Positions 1 through 8,718 of a stretch of DNA of 64,000 nucleotides are shown here, piece after piece. Under the pieces are notes generated by a model. The model was not told where the DNA came from. It saw nothing but the letters and a program-made list of their open reading frames with translations, and made no database searches. A program made the translations under genes and the position numbers. Location: contig NZ_RBXJ01000001.1 of the NCBI RefSeq assembly GCF_003635115.1, positions 1,178,001 to 1,242,000 on the forward strand, given 5' to 3'. How positions within the stretch are numbered: the first letter of the stretch is position 1; each line of letters begins with the position of its first letter. The stretch is from Microbacterium sp. AG1240. GTDB lineage: Bacteria > Actinomycetota > Actinomycetes > Actinomycetales > Microbacteriaceae.

Positions 1-1161
1 GGGGTTCTGCCCTACCCGCTGCGAGGTGATCGCGATGCGCTCCCGCGGTTGGATTGGTCGTTCGACGACGACGACGCGGATCTGCCCGACGCGATCGAGC
101 AGCTCCGCGAGGCGGATCGCGCTCATCAGGAGCGCGAGGAGAGACGTCTCGCCTACGTCGCGGTCACGCGCGCCCGGTCGGAGCTCCTGCTCACCGGCGC
201 GCACTGGGCCGGGCAGAAGGAGCCCCGCACACCCAGCCGGTACCTGGTCGAGATGCTCGATGCCCTCGGTGCTCCGCCGATCGAGGAGTCGGCGCCCGAC
301 GACAATCCCTACCTCGACAAGGGCGGCCGCATCGTGCAGTGGCCGCTCGACCCGCTCGGAGCGCGGCGCCAGGCGGTGCTCTCCGCGGCAGATGCCGTGC
401 GGGCCGCCGCCGACCACGATCCGGTACCCGACGACACGCTCGCGCGCCTTCTCGCCGAGTGGGAGCAGCGCCGCCGGGGAGCGCCCGTGCGGCCACCGGC
501 ACGCATCCCCGCCTCGCGGTTCAAGGACTACGTCACCGACTACCGCGCGACCGTGTCAGCGGTCACCCGCCCGCTGCCCGAGCGCCCGTTCCGCCAGACG
601 CGCCTCGGCACGCTCTTCCACGCGTGGGTCGAGCAGCGATCGGGTCGCGCCGGCACGGCCGGGTCGATCGACGACGCGCTCTGGGAGATCGACGACGACG
701 GCGACGCGTCGGAGGCATCCACCTCGGACGCCGCCGACCTCGCTCGCCTGAAGGAGGTCTTCGAGAGGTCGGAGTGGGCCGACCTCGCCCCGCTCGAGGT
801 GGAGACCGAGATCGACTTCGCGATGTCGACGGGCGACGGCGAGCAGCACGTCATGATCTGCAAGCTCGATGCCGTCTACCGCCGCGCCGATCGCGGCGGA
901 CGCCTCGAGATCGTCGACTGGAAGACCGGCCGCGCGCCGATCTCGGCCGCCGAGAAGGACGAGCGGATGCTGCAGCTCGCGCTCTACCGGCTGGCCTACC
1001 ACAAGAAGCACGGCGTGCCCCTCGACGACATCGACGTCGCGCTGTACTACGTCGCGGACGATCTCGTCATCCGATCGGACCGGGTCTGGGAGGAAGCGGA
1101 GCTCGTCGCGCGATGGCGCCGCGCCCGCGACACGGCCGGCGGACGGACTCAGGTGCCCTGA
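1..1161 (+). CDS. adnB: AdnB-like UvrD/REP helicase-nuclease, C-terminal part (5' truncated by window)
   Basis: The reading frame is open from the first base, so the start lies outside the window. What remains is the C-terminus of a superfamily 1 helicase fused to a RecB-type nuclease. Helicase motif VI is seen as RRLAYVAVTRAR. Further on come the PD-(D/E)XK elements KLDAVYRR and EIVDWKTGRAP, whose Asp and D-x-K residues are the metal-binding and catalytic ones. In actinobacteria AdnA and AdnB form a heterodimer that resects double-strand breaks. The downstream order nudC, uvrD2, DUF2342, S16 protease, UPF0182 matches the mycobacterial neighbourhood of adnAB, which favours AdnB over AdnA or RecB. 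The call as B rather than A is inference, since the N-terminal half is not visible. It overlaps the convergent next gene by 13 nt. Confidence 0.82.
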   Translation, partial: GVLPYPLRGDRDALPRLDWSFDDDDADLPDAIEQLREADRAHQEREERRLAYVAVTRARSELLLTGAHWAGQKEPRTPSRYLVEMLDALGAPPIEESAPDDNPYLDKGGRIVQWPLDPLGARRQAVLSAADAVRAAADHDPVPDDTLARLLAEWEQRRRGAPVRPPARIPASRFKDYVTDYRATVSAVTRPLPERPFRQTRLGTLFHAWVEQRSGRAGTAGSIDDALWEIDDDGDASEASTSDAADLARLKEVFERSEWADLAPLEVETEIDFAMSTGDGEQHVMICKLDAVYRRADRGGRLEIVDWKTGRAPISAAEKDERMLQLALYRLAYHKKHGVPLDDIDVALYYVADDLVIRSDRVWEEAELVARWRRARDTAGGRTQVP

Positions 1162-2501
1162 CCGACTCGCGCGTCGTCGCCCCCGGCACCCCATCGGCGC
1201 AACGCTGCGCGGGTCGCCCGCTGCGCCTCGTCCCGAAGATCCTCGTCGTCCCTGACGGCGTCGTCGACCCCGGCGGCATCGGCGGGCGCCGGCTCCTCCT
1301 GGGGCTCCTGCCCGGTGGCGTCCGATTCCCGCAGCGACGACCAGCCCTCCATATCGATCGGCGCCGTCGACTGCTCCTCCGGCTCGCGGAGCCCGTCGAG
1401 GCCGAAATCGGGCGCGGATGCCGCGGTCTGCCGGTCGCGCTCGGCCGCGAGGAACAGCGACATCATCTGCGGATCGTAGGCGTCGGTCTGCATGGACGTA
1501 TCGACGGCGGTCGGTGCGGACTCGGGGATCAGATGCGCGTACGACAGCGCAGCATCCACATCGGGACGGGCCTCCGGCACGATCTCGTCGCCGCGCACCC
1601 CGTCGGCGAGCGACTCGAGCAGGGCGACGGCGTCGGCCACGACCTCGGGGCGTCCGTTGTCGTGACCGTGGACCAGCCACTTCACGAACTCGAGCTCGGC
1701 GTACATCCGCGCTCTCTCACGCAGGAGCGCGTCGGGCGCCCTCGACGCGTCGGCGGTGTAGCCCGCGTAGACGTCGTCGGCCGCGGTCGGGGCCGACGCG
1801 AGCCAGCGCAGATCGGTCGCCGGGTCGCCGACGCTCAGGCCGCCCCAGTCGAGCAGGCCCGTGACCGTCGCCGTGTCGTCTTCGGAGAGCAGGAACGACG
1901 CGGAGGTGGCCCCGCCGAGCACGACGGCCGACTCGAACCGCCACAGGTCGTCGGAGTCGACGGCGCGTCGCCAGCGTTCGATCAGGAGGTCGGGGACGCG
2001 TCGAGTGGCCTCGGCGCGGTCGAGGAGCCGTGAGACGTCGTCGCGCACCTGATCGGGAGTGCGGACGGGGAGGCCGTCGGTGCGAACGATCGACGGCGGG
2101 AGCGCGTGCACGGCGGCGAGGGCGCTGCCGATGGCGGTCGCGAAACCGGAACCCTGGGGCAGGTGCGCCGGGTCGACCCGATAGCCCTCGAGCCGGTCGA
2201 CCACGAGAACGCGCGCGGCTCCGGACCCGGCTTCGCCGAGCACCTCGGGAACGCGGAACGGGAGGAGGGCGCGAACACCGGGGGTGAGGGCGTGGAGGGC
2301 GCGCGACTCCGCCGCGAGCTCTCCCGCCGAATCGTCGTCGGCGGGGGTGCGCACCACGACCTCGCGGCCGTCGTCGAGGCGGGCGACGGCCGAATCGAAC
2401 CGCCCCGCGCCGTTCTCGGTGAGAAGGCCCACACCCACCACCCCTGCCCCGGGAAGGGCGGCCGTGACCGACGCGGCTAGAGTGAGAGGGGAGCGTGCCA
2501 T
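1149..2501 (-). CDS. Phosphotransferase-fold (APH-like) protein with degenerate catalytic loop
   Basis: A 450-residue protein resembling the aminoglycoside/macrolide phosphotransferase family. The N-lobe strand pattern (REVVVRTPADDD) and a DFG-like segment LLDWGGLSVGDP (about residues 217-226) followed by TDLRWL fit this fold. The catalytic loop, normally HGDxxxxN, should lie near residues 195-203 but reads VVLGGATSASFLL, so His, the base Asp and the Asn are all missing. Residues from about 330 to the end are acidic and low-complexity, probably disordered. It starts at ATG and lies between adnB and nudC, a place where actinobacteria often carry a gene annotated as macrolide 2'-phosphotransferase. 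Antibiotic modification is doubtful. A non-catalytic or altered kinase-fold role is inferred. Confidence 0.72.
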   Translation of the reverse strand: MARSPLTLAASVTAALPGAGVVGVGLLTENGAGRFDSAVARLDDGREVVVRTPADDDSAGELAAESRALHALTPGVRALLPFRVPEVLGEAGSGAARVLVVDRLEGYRVDPAHLPQGSGFATAIGSALAAVHALPPSIVRTDGLPVRTPDQVRDDVSRLLDRAEATRRVPDLLIERWRRAVDSDDLWRFESAVVLGGATSASFLLSEDDTATVTGLLDWGGLSVGDPATDLRWLASAPTAADDVYAGYTADASRAPDALLRERARMYAELEFVKWLVHGHDNGRPEVVADAVALLESLADGVRGDEIVPEARPDVDAALSYAHLIPESAPTAVDTSMQTDAYDPQMMSLFLAAERDRQTAASAPDFGLDGLREPEEQSTAPIDMEGWSSLRESDATGQEPQEEPAPADAAGVDDAVRDDEDLRDEAQRATRAALRRWGAGGDDARVGQGT

Positions 2502-2564
2502 GGGCCCAGGGTAGGCCGGGCTCGCCTCCGAACCCCCGCGCCACGCCCTTGGAAGAGGTCATCG

Positions 2565-3473
2565 ATGACGGCGCCAGCTACGCCACCCGCTTCGGATCCG
2601 AACGACCTCGTCGTCGACCGACGCGCCGAGGAACGCGCCGTTCCCGGACTCCTCGACGCCCTCCGCGCCGACCCCGCCACAAGAGCGCTCGTCGTGCACG
2701 GCGACGCCACTGCGTTGACCGCCGACGGACGGCTCGAGCTCCTCGCCGTCGACGCCGTACCCGTCGACGCCGAGTGGGCGTTCCTCGGACGCGCGTCCGA
2801 CGGATCAGCGGTGCTGCTGGCCGCCTTCGATGCGGCAGCCGACGCCCCCGTCTCGGTCTCGTGGGGCTCCTTGCGCTCGATCGCCGGGTCGCTTCCGGCC
2901 GGGGAGGCCTCGCTATTGGTGACGGCCGTCTCGCTCGCACGCTGGCTGATCGACTCGCCGTTCTGTCCCGCGTGCGGTGCTCGCACCGAGGAACGGGACG
3001 CAGGCTGGTCGAGGAAGTGCCCGTCCTGCGGTCGCCAGCACTTCCCGCGCACCGATCCCGCGGTCATCGTCGCCGTCACGCGTGCCGACGATCCGGATCT
3101 GCTCCTCCTCGGTTCGAACGCCCTCTGGGACGACAACCGCTATTCGTGCTTCGCCGGGTTCGCCGAGGCCGGCGAATCGCTGGAGGAGGCCGTCGCCCGC
3201 GAAGTGGGCGAGGAGGCCGGGGTGGTCGTCGCAGATGTGGCGTACCGTGGCTCCCAGGGCTGGCCGTACCCTCGATCGCTGATGCTGGGGTTCCGCGCCT
3301 CGGCCACGGTGCCGACCGACGCCCAGGCCGACGGGGAGGAGATCCTCGACGTGCGGTGGTTCACCCGCGCCGAGATCGCCGCCGGTCTCGCCGGTGAGAG
3401 CGAGCTCCGCCTCCCGGGGCCGGCGTCGATCGCCCACCGACTTATCCTCGAGTGGCTGGCCGAGGCGCGATGA
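2565..3473 (+). CDS. nudC: NAD(+) diphosphatase / NADH pyrophosphatase NudC
   Basis: A 302-residue Nudix hydrolase that splits NAD(H) into NMN(H) and AMP and, in other bacteria, removes NAD caps from RNA. A zinc ribbon (CPAC, then CPSC 14 residues later, from about residue 134) precedes the Nudix box, which starts GFAEAGESLEEAVARE and continues VGEEAGV near residues 198-220, with the REVGEE metal-binding core intact. The NudC signature after the box reads SQGWPYPRSLM, with Gly replacing the usual first Pro of SQPWPFPxS. The ATG start has a good ribosome site (GGAAGAGG) upstream. The stop overlaps the next start as ATGA, so it is translationally coupled to the helicase downstream. Confidence 0.93.
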   Translation: MTAPATPPASDPNDLVVDRRAEERAVPGLLDALRADPATRALVVHGDATALTADGRLELLAVDAVPVDAEWAFLGRASDGSAVLLAAFDAAADAPVSVSWGSLRSIAGSLPAGEASLLVTAVSLARWLIDSPFCPACGARTEERDAGWSRKCPSCGRQHFPRTDPAVIVAVTRADDPDLLLLGSNALWDDNRYSCFAGFAEAGESLEEAVAREVGEEAGVVVADVAYRGSQGWPYPRSLMLGFRASATVPTDAQADGEEILDVRWFTRAEIAAGLAGESELRLPGPASIAHRLILEWLAEAR

Positions 3474-5227
3474 GCGCAAGCGCTCTCGACGGTCTCGACG
3501 AGCGGCAGCGGGACGCCGCATCCGTGCTCCGTGGTCCTCTGTGCGTGCTCGCCGGCGCGGGCACGGGTAAGACACGCGTGATCACGCACCGCATCGCGCA
3601 CGGCGTCGACACCGGGGCGTATTCGCCGGGCCGGGTGATGGCGGTGACGTTCACCGCGAAGGCGGCGGGGGAGATGCGGGGGCGCCTGCGGGCGCTCGGC
3701 GTCGAGGGAGTGTCGGCGCGCACCTTCCACGCGAGTGCGCTCGCGCAGGTGAACTACTTCTGGCCGACGCTCGCGGGCGACTCGGCGCCGTCGATCATCG
3801 ACAACAAGGTCAAGATGCTCGCCCACGCCGCCGACGGCATCGGGATGAACCTCGACACCGCGACACTGCGCGACGTCGCGGGTCAGATCGAGTGGCGCAA
3901 GGTCACCATGCGCTCGATCGACGCCTACGCCGCGGCGCGTCCGGACGGCATCGGACGCCTGAGCCTGGAGCGGGTCGTCGACCTGCAGCGCGCCTACGAG
4001 AAGCTCAAAGACGAACGTCGCCAGATGGACTTCGAAGACGTGCTCCTCGCCTGTGCGGGGATGATCGAGGCAGAACCCCGCGTCGCCGCCGCGGTCCGCG
4101 AGCAGTACCGGCATTTCACGGTCGACGAGTTCCAGGACGTCTCGCCCCTCCAGCACCACCTCCTCGAGCTCTGGGTCGGGGAGAGGCACGACCTCTGCGT
4201 GGTCGGCGACGCCAGTCAGACCATCTACTCCTTCACCGGAGCCGACGCGTCGTTCCTGCTCGATTTCCCTCGCCGGCACGAGGACGCCCGCGTGGTGAGG
4301 CTCGAGACGAACTACCGCTCGTCGGAGCCCATCCTGGCGGTGGCGAACGAGCTCATGCGCGATCGGCCCGGTTCCCTGCACCTGCACCCAGCCCAGGACG
4401 CCGACGGCCCGACGCCCGTGGTGCGGGCTTTCGACGACGACGCGGCCGAGGCCGCGGGCGTCGCGCGATCGGTGTCGACCGCGATCGCCTCCGGCGTGGA
4501 CCCGGCCTCGATCGCCGTCCTCTACCGCGCGCACGCCCAGTCCGCCGCCCTCATCTCCGCACTCTCGTCGGCGGGCGTGGCATCCACCGTGCTGGGCGGC
4601 AAACGCTTCTTCGACCAGTCGGAGGTGCGGCAGGCCGTCATGGCGCTGCGCGCGGCCTCGGTCGCCCCGCTCGAGACCGGGTTCGTCGCAACCGTCCGCG
4701 ACGTGCTGCGTTCGCTGGGCCTCACCGACGAGGCGCCGCCCGCGGGAGGGGCGCTGCGAGACGCGTGGGAGGCGCGGGCCGCCCTCCTGCGCCTCGCCGA
4801 GGAGGCGCCGGCCGAGACGACACTTCGCGACTTCACCGATCAGCTGCTGGCCCGCGCGAAAGATCAGCACGAACCGGCCACGCGCACGGTCACGCTCTCC
4901 ACGCTGCACGCGGCCAAGGGTCTCGAATGGGACCACGTGCACCTCGTCGGCATGAGCGAAGGGTTCCTGCCCATCTCGTACGCGAGCACGTTCGAGGCGG
5001 TCGACGAAGAGCGCCGGCTGGCGTACGTCGGCATCACGCGGGCCGCGCGAACTCTGTCGGTGAGCTGGTCGCGGTCGTCGGGGCGATCCGAGCGATCGCC
5101 GTCGAGATTCCTTCAAGAGATCGGCAACCGCACGCTGCGTGCGGCGGATGCTGCCGCCACCGCCGGTGCGGGGAGTCGACGCGCAGGCGCACCGACGAGC
5201 GCACGGGGCCGGGGTCGGGCTCAGTGA
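3470..5227 (+). CDS. uvrD2: UvrD2-like superfamily 1 DNA helicase
   Basis: A 585-residue 3'-5' SF1A helicase. All motifs are present: Walker A AGAGTGKTRVITHR, DEAD-box equivalent VDEFQDVSPLQ, motif III VVGDASQTIYSFTGAD, motif IV LETNYRSSEPIL, motif V TLHAAKGLEWDHVHLVG and motif VI RRLAYVGITRAAR. The start is taken at the ATG that overlaps the nudC stop (ATGA); an in-frame ATG 18 nt upstream lies inside nudC. Mycobacterial UvrD2 has an HRDC domain and a tetracysteine linker after motif VI. Here only about 50 Ala/Arg/Gly-rich residues follow, so the HRDC domain is absent. The last 194 nt overlap the opposite-strand gene. A role in DNA repair is inferred from the family. Confidence 0.9.
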   Translation: MSASALDGLDERQRDAASVLRGPLCVLAGAGTGKTRVITHRIAHGVDTGAYSPGRVMAVTFTAKAAGEMRGRLRALGVEGVSARTFHASALAQVNYFWPTLAGDSAPSIIDNKVKMLAHAADGIGMNLDTATLRDVAGQIEWRKVTMRSIDAYAAARPDGIGRLSLERVVDLQRAYEKLKDERRQMDFEDVLLACAGMIEAEPRVAAAVREQYRHFTVDEFQDVSPLQHHLLELWVGERHDLCVVGDASQTIYSFTGADASFLLDFPRRHEDARVVRLETNYRSSEPILAVANELMRDRPGSLHLHPAQDADGPTPVVRAFDDDAAEAAGVARSVSTAIASGVDPASIAVLYRAHAQSAALISALSSAGVASTVLGGKRFFDQSEVRQAVMALRAASVAPLETGFVATVRDVLRSLGLTDEAPPAGGALRDAWEARAALLRLAEEAPAETTLRDFTDQLLARAKDQHEPATRTVTLSTLHAAKGLEWDHVHLVGMSEGFLPISYASTFEAVDEERRLAYVGITRAARTLSVSWSRSSGRSERSPSRFLQEIGNRTLRAADAAATAGAGSRRAGAPTSARGRGRAQ

Positions 5228-5894
5228 TCAGGTGGAGGGCGACGCGCGCGGCCTCCGAGGCGAGGACGGACCCCGCGACGGGGGAGCGCCGGGCGACCAG
5301 CTGAGAGGCGACCAGCGGCCAGGCGGCGTCGGCGTCGCGCGCATGAGCGTCGCCGCAGGCGAGACAGGCGGTTCGGCCGGGTTCGACGACGGGGCCGACG
5401 AGAGCGCCGCCCCCGTCGAGCACGAGCGGCAGATGGCGGACGTCGTCGCGCATCAGGGCCGACGCCCGGCGCGGCTCGACGAGGTGCGTGGCGAGCAGCA
5501 CGACGGTCGCCCGAGGGGGCGGCGAGGGAGTGGCCGTGCCCGCCCAAGGGCGGTGCTCGGCGGCGGCCCCGGCGTGACGCATCGCCGCCACGACGCGGTC
5601 GAGGTCGCGGGACAGCACGTCGTCGCCCGCCTGGACGACCACCGGGATGGGCGGCGGGTCGTCGCGCAGCACGGGTTGCAACTCGGCGAAGAACGCGTCG
5701 GCGCGTTGCTCGTCGACGTCGTGCGAGCGCAGGAACGCGTGTACCTCCGAGGGTGACGAACCCCGCGTGAGCTGGTCGACGAGGAGCTCCTCCCACGGCT
5801 CGGGCTCGTCGAGCCTCGCCGTATCATCGACGCCGAACTGCAGGCACGTCGCGCTCCGCCAGAGCGGGGGATGGGCCGGGTCGATGCGCAGCAT
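5034..5894 (-). CDS. ThiF/E1-like cyclodehydratase-related protein (TOMM leader-binding type), zinc-binding
   Basis: A 286-residue protein. The C-terminal half has the hallmarks of the E1-like part of azoline cyclodehydratases: VLDGGGALVGPVVEPGRTA, then CLACGDAH, and HAACGC near residue 257, giving a CxxC plus CxC zinc site. The ATP-binding and catalytic features of a true ThiF adenylyltransferase are not evident. No YcaO partner or precursor peptide gene is in the window, so peptide modification is not supported. Gene neighbours are housekeeping DNA-repair and protease genes, and a similar gene is thought to occupy this place in related genomes. The final 29 residues are low complexity and, with the CGC motif, are encoded antisense to the helicase tail. 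Function unknown. Confidence 0.7.
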   Translation of the reverse strand: MLRIDPAHPPLWRSATCLQFGVDDTARLDEPEPWEELLVDQLTRGSSPSEVHAFLRSHDVDEQRADAFFAELQPVLRDDPPPIPVVVQAGDDVLSRDLDRVVAAMRHAGAAAEHRPWAGTATPSPPPRATVVLLATHLVEPRRASALMRDDVRHLPLVLDGGGALVGPVVEPGRTACLACGDAHARDADAAWPLVASQLVARRSPVAGSVLASEAARVALHLITEPDPGPVRSSVRLRVDSPHRRWRQHPPHAACGCRSLEGISTAIARIAPTTATSSPTEFARPA

Positions 5895-5943
5895 GGCCCG
5901 ATTGTCCCGCGCCCGGGGCCACGCGTCCCCGCGCTGTCCACAG

Positions 5944-5974
5944 GCCTCAGCCCGCGGAGGCCGCGGGCTGAGGC
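5944..5974 (-). terminator. Hairpin terminator after the DUF2342 gene
   Basis: A perfect 14-bp stem (5944-5957 with 5961-5974) with a 3-nt loop lies in the 108-nt gap between two minus-strand genes, 28 nt past the stop of the upstream one. There is no T-run, as is common in high-GC actinobacteria. Confidence 0.6.
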
Positions 5975-6002
5975 TGGGGAGGAGAGCGCGGGGCCCACCG
6001 TC

Positions 6003-7412
6003 TCAGACGGGCCGCGGGTCCTCGGGGCGGTCGTCGCTCGGGTCGCCGTCGTCGTCACCCGATGACGTGGGGGCGCCGTCGGTGCGATCGGTCTCCTCGG
6101 CGAGCAGCTGAGCGAGCGCGTCGTCCATCGCGTCCTGCGCGGGCAGCTCGCCCCGAGCGGTGGCCTGCAGGCGCGCGACGAGCGCGGCGGGATCGTCGAT
6201 GTCCTCGGCGGTGGGCATGAGGTCGGGGTAGTCCCAGAGCGCGTCGCGTCCGGCCACGCCCGCAGCATCCGTCACCGCCCGCCACATCGCCGCGGCCTCG
6301 CGCATGCGGCGCGGGCGCAGTTCGAGTCCGACGAGCGACTTGAGCGCCTCTTCGGCGGGCCCGCCGACGGCGCGGCGACGACGGACGGCCTCGGCGATCC
6401 GGCCCGCGGACGGCAGCCGGGAGGTCGCGTCGTCGGTGACGACGTCGACCCAGCCCTCGATCGTGGCGAGGAGGTTCTCGAGTCGCACGAGCGCCGCCGT
6501 CTGGGCCTCGGATCGCTCGGGGAGGAGGGCGCCCGTCTCGAGCGCGCGACGCAGTTCGTCGGGCTCGGAGGGGTCGAAGCGCGATGCGAGGTCTTCCAGG
6601 GCGCCGGTGTCGACGTGGATGCCATGCGCGAAGTCGCGCACCTGCGCGATGACGTGCAGGCGCAGCCACTTGGCATGGCGGAAGAGTCGGGCGTGGGCGA
6701 GCTCGCGGGTGGCGAGGTACAGCGCGAGCTGGTCGTCGGGGATCTCGAGATCCCGTCCGAAGTCGGCGAAGTTCTGCGGCAGGATCGCCGCGTCACCGGC
6801 CGGCATGACCGGGATGCCGACGTCGCCGCCGCTGACGACCTCGGTCGCGAGGCGTCCGACCACCTGGCCCAGTTGTGTGGCGAACAGCGACCCGCCGACG
6901 GCGCGCATCAGACGGCCGGCGTCGGCGATCATGCTCTGCATGTCGTCGGGCGCCTGCTCACTGAGCGCCGCAGTGAGGGCGTCGGCGATGCTGGTGGCCA
7001 CCGGCTCGGCGAGCTCCTGCCAGACCGGCAGCGTCGCCTCGACCCAGGCGCCCCGCGTGATGGTGCGGCCGGGGGTGGGCAGGTCGGCGATCGTGGTCGC
7101 CTCGCCGAGCCACAGCGCGGCCAGCGAGAAGGCCTGATCGAGGTCGCGTCGCTCACCCGTCGTCACGCCGAGGTCGCTCTGGTTCGCGATGTGCAGTGCC
7201 TGGCGCTTCGCGAGGTCCCACGAGATGCCGTCGTCGGATCCGGCGAACGCCCCCTGGAGCTGCTGCATCATCTGCTGCATCATCGCGGGGTCGATCTGCA
7301 TGCCCGAGAGGCGGGAGAGCTGCTCGGGGTCGATAGCTCCGGTGTCTCCCGACAGCAGCCGCCGCAAGAGCTCCTGGAACTCCTCTTCGGGGTTCCGGTC
7401 GTCGTCTGCCAC
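6003..7412 (-). CDS. DUF2342 zinc-dependent metalloprotease-like protein
   Basis: A 469-residue protein of the DUF2342 family (also annotated as putative hydrolase or F420-biosynthesis-associated). A Met/Gln-rich segment near residue 45 (PAMMQQMMQQLQG) precedes the conserved helical region. The motif ATRELAHARLFRHAKWL is the part in which zinc-ligand His and nearby acidic residues are expected. The C-terminus is acidic (Asp/Glu/Pro). Translation starts at GTG with AAAGG about 10 nt upstream. It is transcribed away from the S16 protease gene, a divergent pair kept in mycobacteria (Rv3195/Rv3194c neighbourhood). The true substrate is unknown; proteolytic activity is inferred only from the family. 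Confidence 0.82.
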   Translation of the reverse strand: MADDDRNPEEEFQELLRRLLSGDTGAIDPEQLSRLSGMQIDPAMMQQMMQQLQGAFAGSDDGISWDLAKRQALHIANQSDLGVTTGERRDLDQAFSLAALWLGEATTIADLPTPGRTITRGAWVEATLPVWQELAEPVATSIADALTAALSEQAPDDMQSMIADAGRLMRAVGGSLFATQLGQVVGRLATEVVSGGDVGIPVMPAGDAAILPQNFADFGRDLEIPDDQLALYLATRELAHARLFRHAKWLRLHVIAQVRDFAHGIHVDTGALEDLASRFDPSEPDELRRALETGALLPERSEAQTAALVRLENLLATIEGWVDVVTDDATSRLPSAGRIAEAVRRRRAVGGPAEEALKSLVGLELRPRRMREAAAMWRAVTDAAGVAGRDALWDYPDLMPTAEDIDDPAALVARLQATARGELPAQDAMDDALAQLLAEETDRTDGAPTSSGDDDGDPSDDRPEDPRPV

Positions 7413-7536
7413 TTCAGCCGCCTTTCAGCCGGGGGATGTGCGTGCGATCTACGCTAGTCGCACGGATTCATCGCACTCCCCGGCACGGCCATCGCCCTGT
7501 ACGCCGGTCGCGAACGACCAGGCAAGGTAGGTCCCT

Positions 7537-8661
7537 GTGACGCTGTTCGACGAGAACACGACGGTCGAGCCTGCCCCGCGTCAGCGGTGGGGCCGGCGGA
7601 CGACCGCGGGCGCGTGGGCGGTGTGCGTCGCGCTCATCGTGCTGCTGGTGATCAGCTTCCTGCCCACCGCCTACGTGATCCAGCAGAAGGGGCCGGTCTA
7701 CAACACGCTCGGCACCGCGCAGAACGCCGACGGCGAGGACGTGCCGCTGATCTCGATCGAGGATGCCGAGACCTACCCGACGGCCGGCTCGCTCGACCTG
7801 CTCACCGTGCAGGTGGTCGGAAACCGGGAGCGCACCCCCTCCTGGTACGAACTCGCCGCCGCGTGGTTCGATCCGTCCCGCGCCGTCGTCCCCATCGACA
7901 GCATCTTCCCCGCGGGTCAGACCACCGAGCAGCGCAACGAAGACAGCGTGCGGCTGATGGTCGACTCTCAGAAGGAGGCCACCGCCGCCGCACTGACCGA
8001 GCTCGGCTACGACGTGGAGACCCACCCGTCGGTCTACGCGGTCTCGCCCGGCTCGGCGGCGGACGGCCTGCTCGAGAACGGCGACCTCATCCTCACGGTC
8101 GACGGCGAACCGACGTCGCAGCTGACCGACGTGTCGGATCGCATCGCCGCCGGGGGCGGAGAACCCGTCGAGATGACGATCGAGCGCTCGGGCCAGGAGC
8201 AGGCGGTGGAGATCACCCCGCGCCAGGAGGACGTCGGCGGCGAGCAGCGCTGGATCGTCGGCATCCAGCTGATGACCGACTTCGACTTCCCGATCGACGT
8301 CGCCCTCCAGCTGAACAACGTCGGCGGCCCGAGCGCGGGCATGATGTTCGCGCTGGGGATCATCGACGTGCTCACTCCGGGCGAGCTCAACGGCGGGCAG
8401 GAGGTCGCGGGAACGGGCACCATCGATGCGAAGGGCGTCGTAGGGCCCATCGGCGGCATCCGACAGAAGCTGTACGGCGCTAAAGACGCCGGGGCCCAGT
8501 ACTTCCTCGCACCGGAATCCAACTGCAACGAGGTCGTCGGCCACGTGCCCGACGGTCTCCGGGTGTTCTCCGTCGCCACGCTCGACGACTCCCTCGCGGT
8601 GCTCGATGCGATCCGCGACGGCGGCGACCTCGACGCCCTCGCGGCGTGCGCAGCATCCTGA
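7537..8661 (+). CDS. Membrane-anchored PDZ/Lon-type (S16) protease, YlbL-like
   Basis: A 374-residue protein. One N-terminal transmembrane segment (VCVALIVLLVISFLPTAYVI, about residues 28-47) anchors it with the rest outside the membrane. A PDZ domain follows (around residues 165-230, SPGSAADGLLENGDLILTVDG). The Lon-type S16 domain has the nucleophile in GGPSAGMMFALG (Ser near residue 266) and the dyad Lys in GGIRQKLYGAKDAG. The start is GTG. The family includes B. subtilis YlbL and mycobacterial Rv3194c; it has no ATPase domain, so it must degrade unfolded or specific exported substrates. The next gene is UPF0182, as in other actinobacteria. Confidence 0.9.
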   Translation: MTLFDENTTVEPAPRQRWGRRTTAGAWAVCVALIVLLVISFLPTAYVIQQKGPVYNTLGTAQNADGEDVPLISIEDAETYPTAGSLDLLTVQVVGNRERTPSWYELAAAWFDPSRAVVPIDSIFPAGQTTEQRNEDSVRLMVDSQKEATAAALTELGYDVETHPSVYAVSPGSAADGLLENGDLILTVDGEPTSQLTDVSDRIAAGGGEPVEMTIERSGQEQAVEITPRQEDVGGEQRWIVGIQLMTDFDFPIDVALQLNNVGGPSAGMMFALGIIDVLTPGELNGGQEVAGTGTIDAKGVVGPIGGIRQKLYGAKDAGAQYFLAPESNCNEVVGHVPDGLRVFSVATLDDSLAVLDAIRDGGDLDALAACAAS

Positions 8662-8706
8662 CCGTCTGACCTGAAGGGTCACGGCATTCCCCCAGAACCA
8701 CGCGCC

Positions 8707-8712
8707 TAGACT
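8707..8712 (+). promoter_or_regulatory. -10 box for the UPF0182 gene, probably leaderless
   Basis: TAGACT stands 6 nt before the GTG start of the UPF0182 gene. This TAnnnT spacing fits a transcript starting at or near the start codon. No clear -35 is seen. Confidence 0.5.
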
Positions 8713-8718
8713 GGGAAC

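Noticed and set aside
1149-2501. A macrolide-resistance gene
   Set aside because: The catalytic HGDxxxxN loop is missing, so the usual product label is not supported.
5034-5894. A RiPP (azoline peptide) biosynthetic cluster around the cyclodehydratase-like gene
   Set aside because: No YcaO, precursor peptide, dehydrogenase or dedicated exporter lies nearby; neighbours are conserved housekeeping genes.
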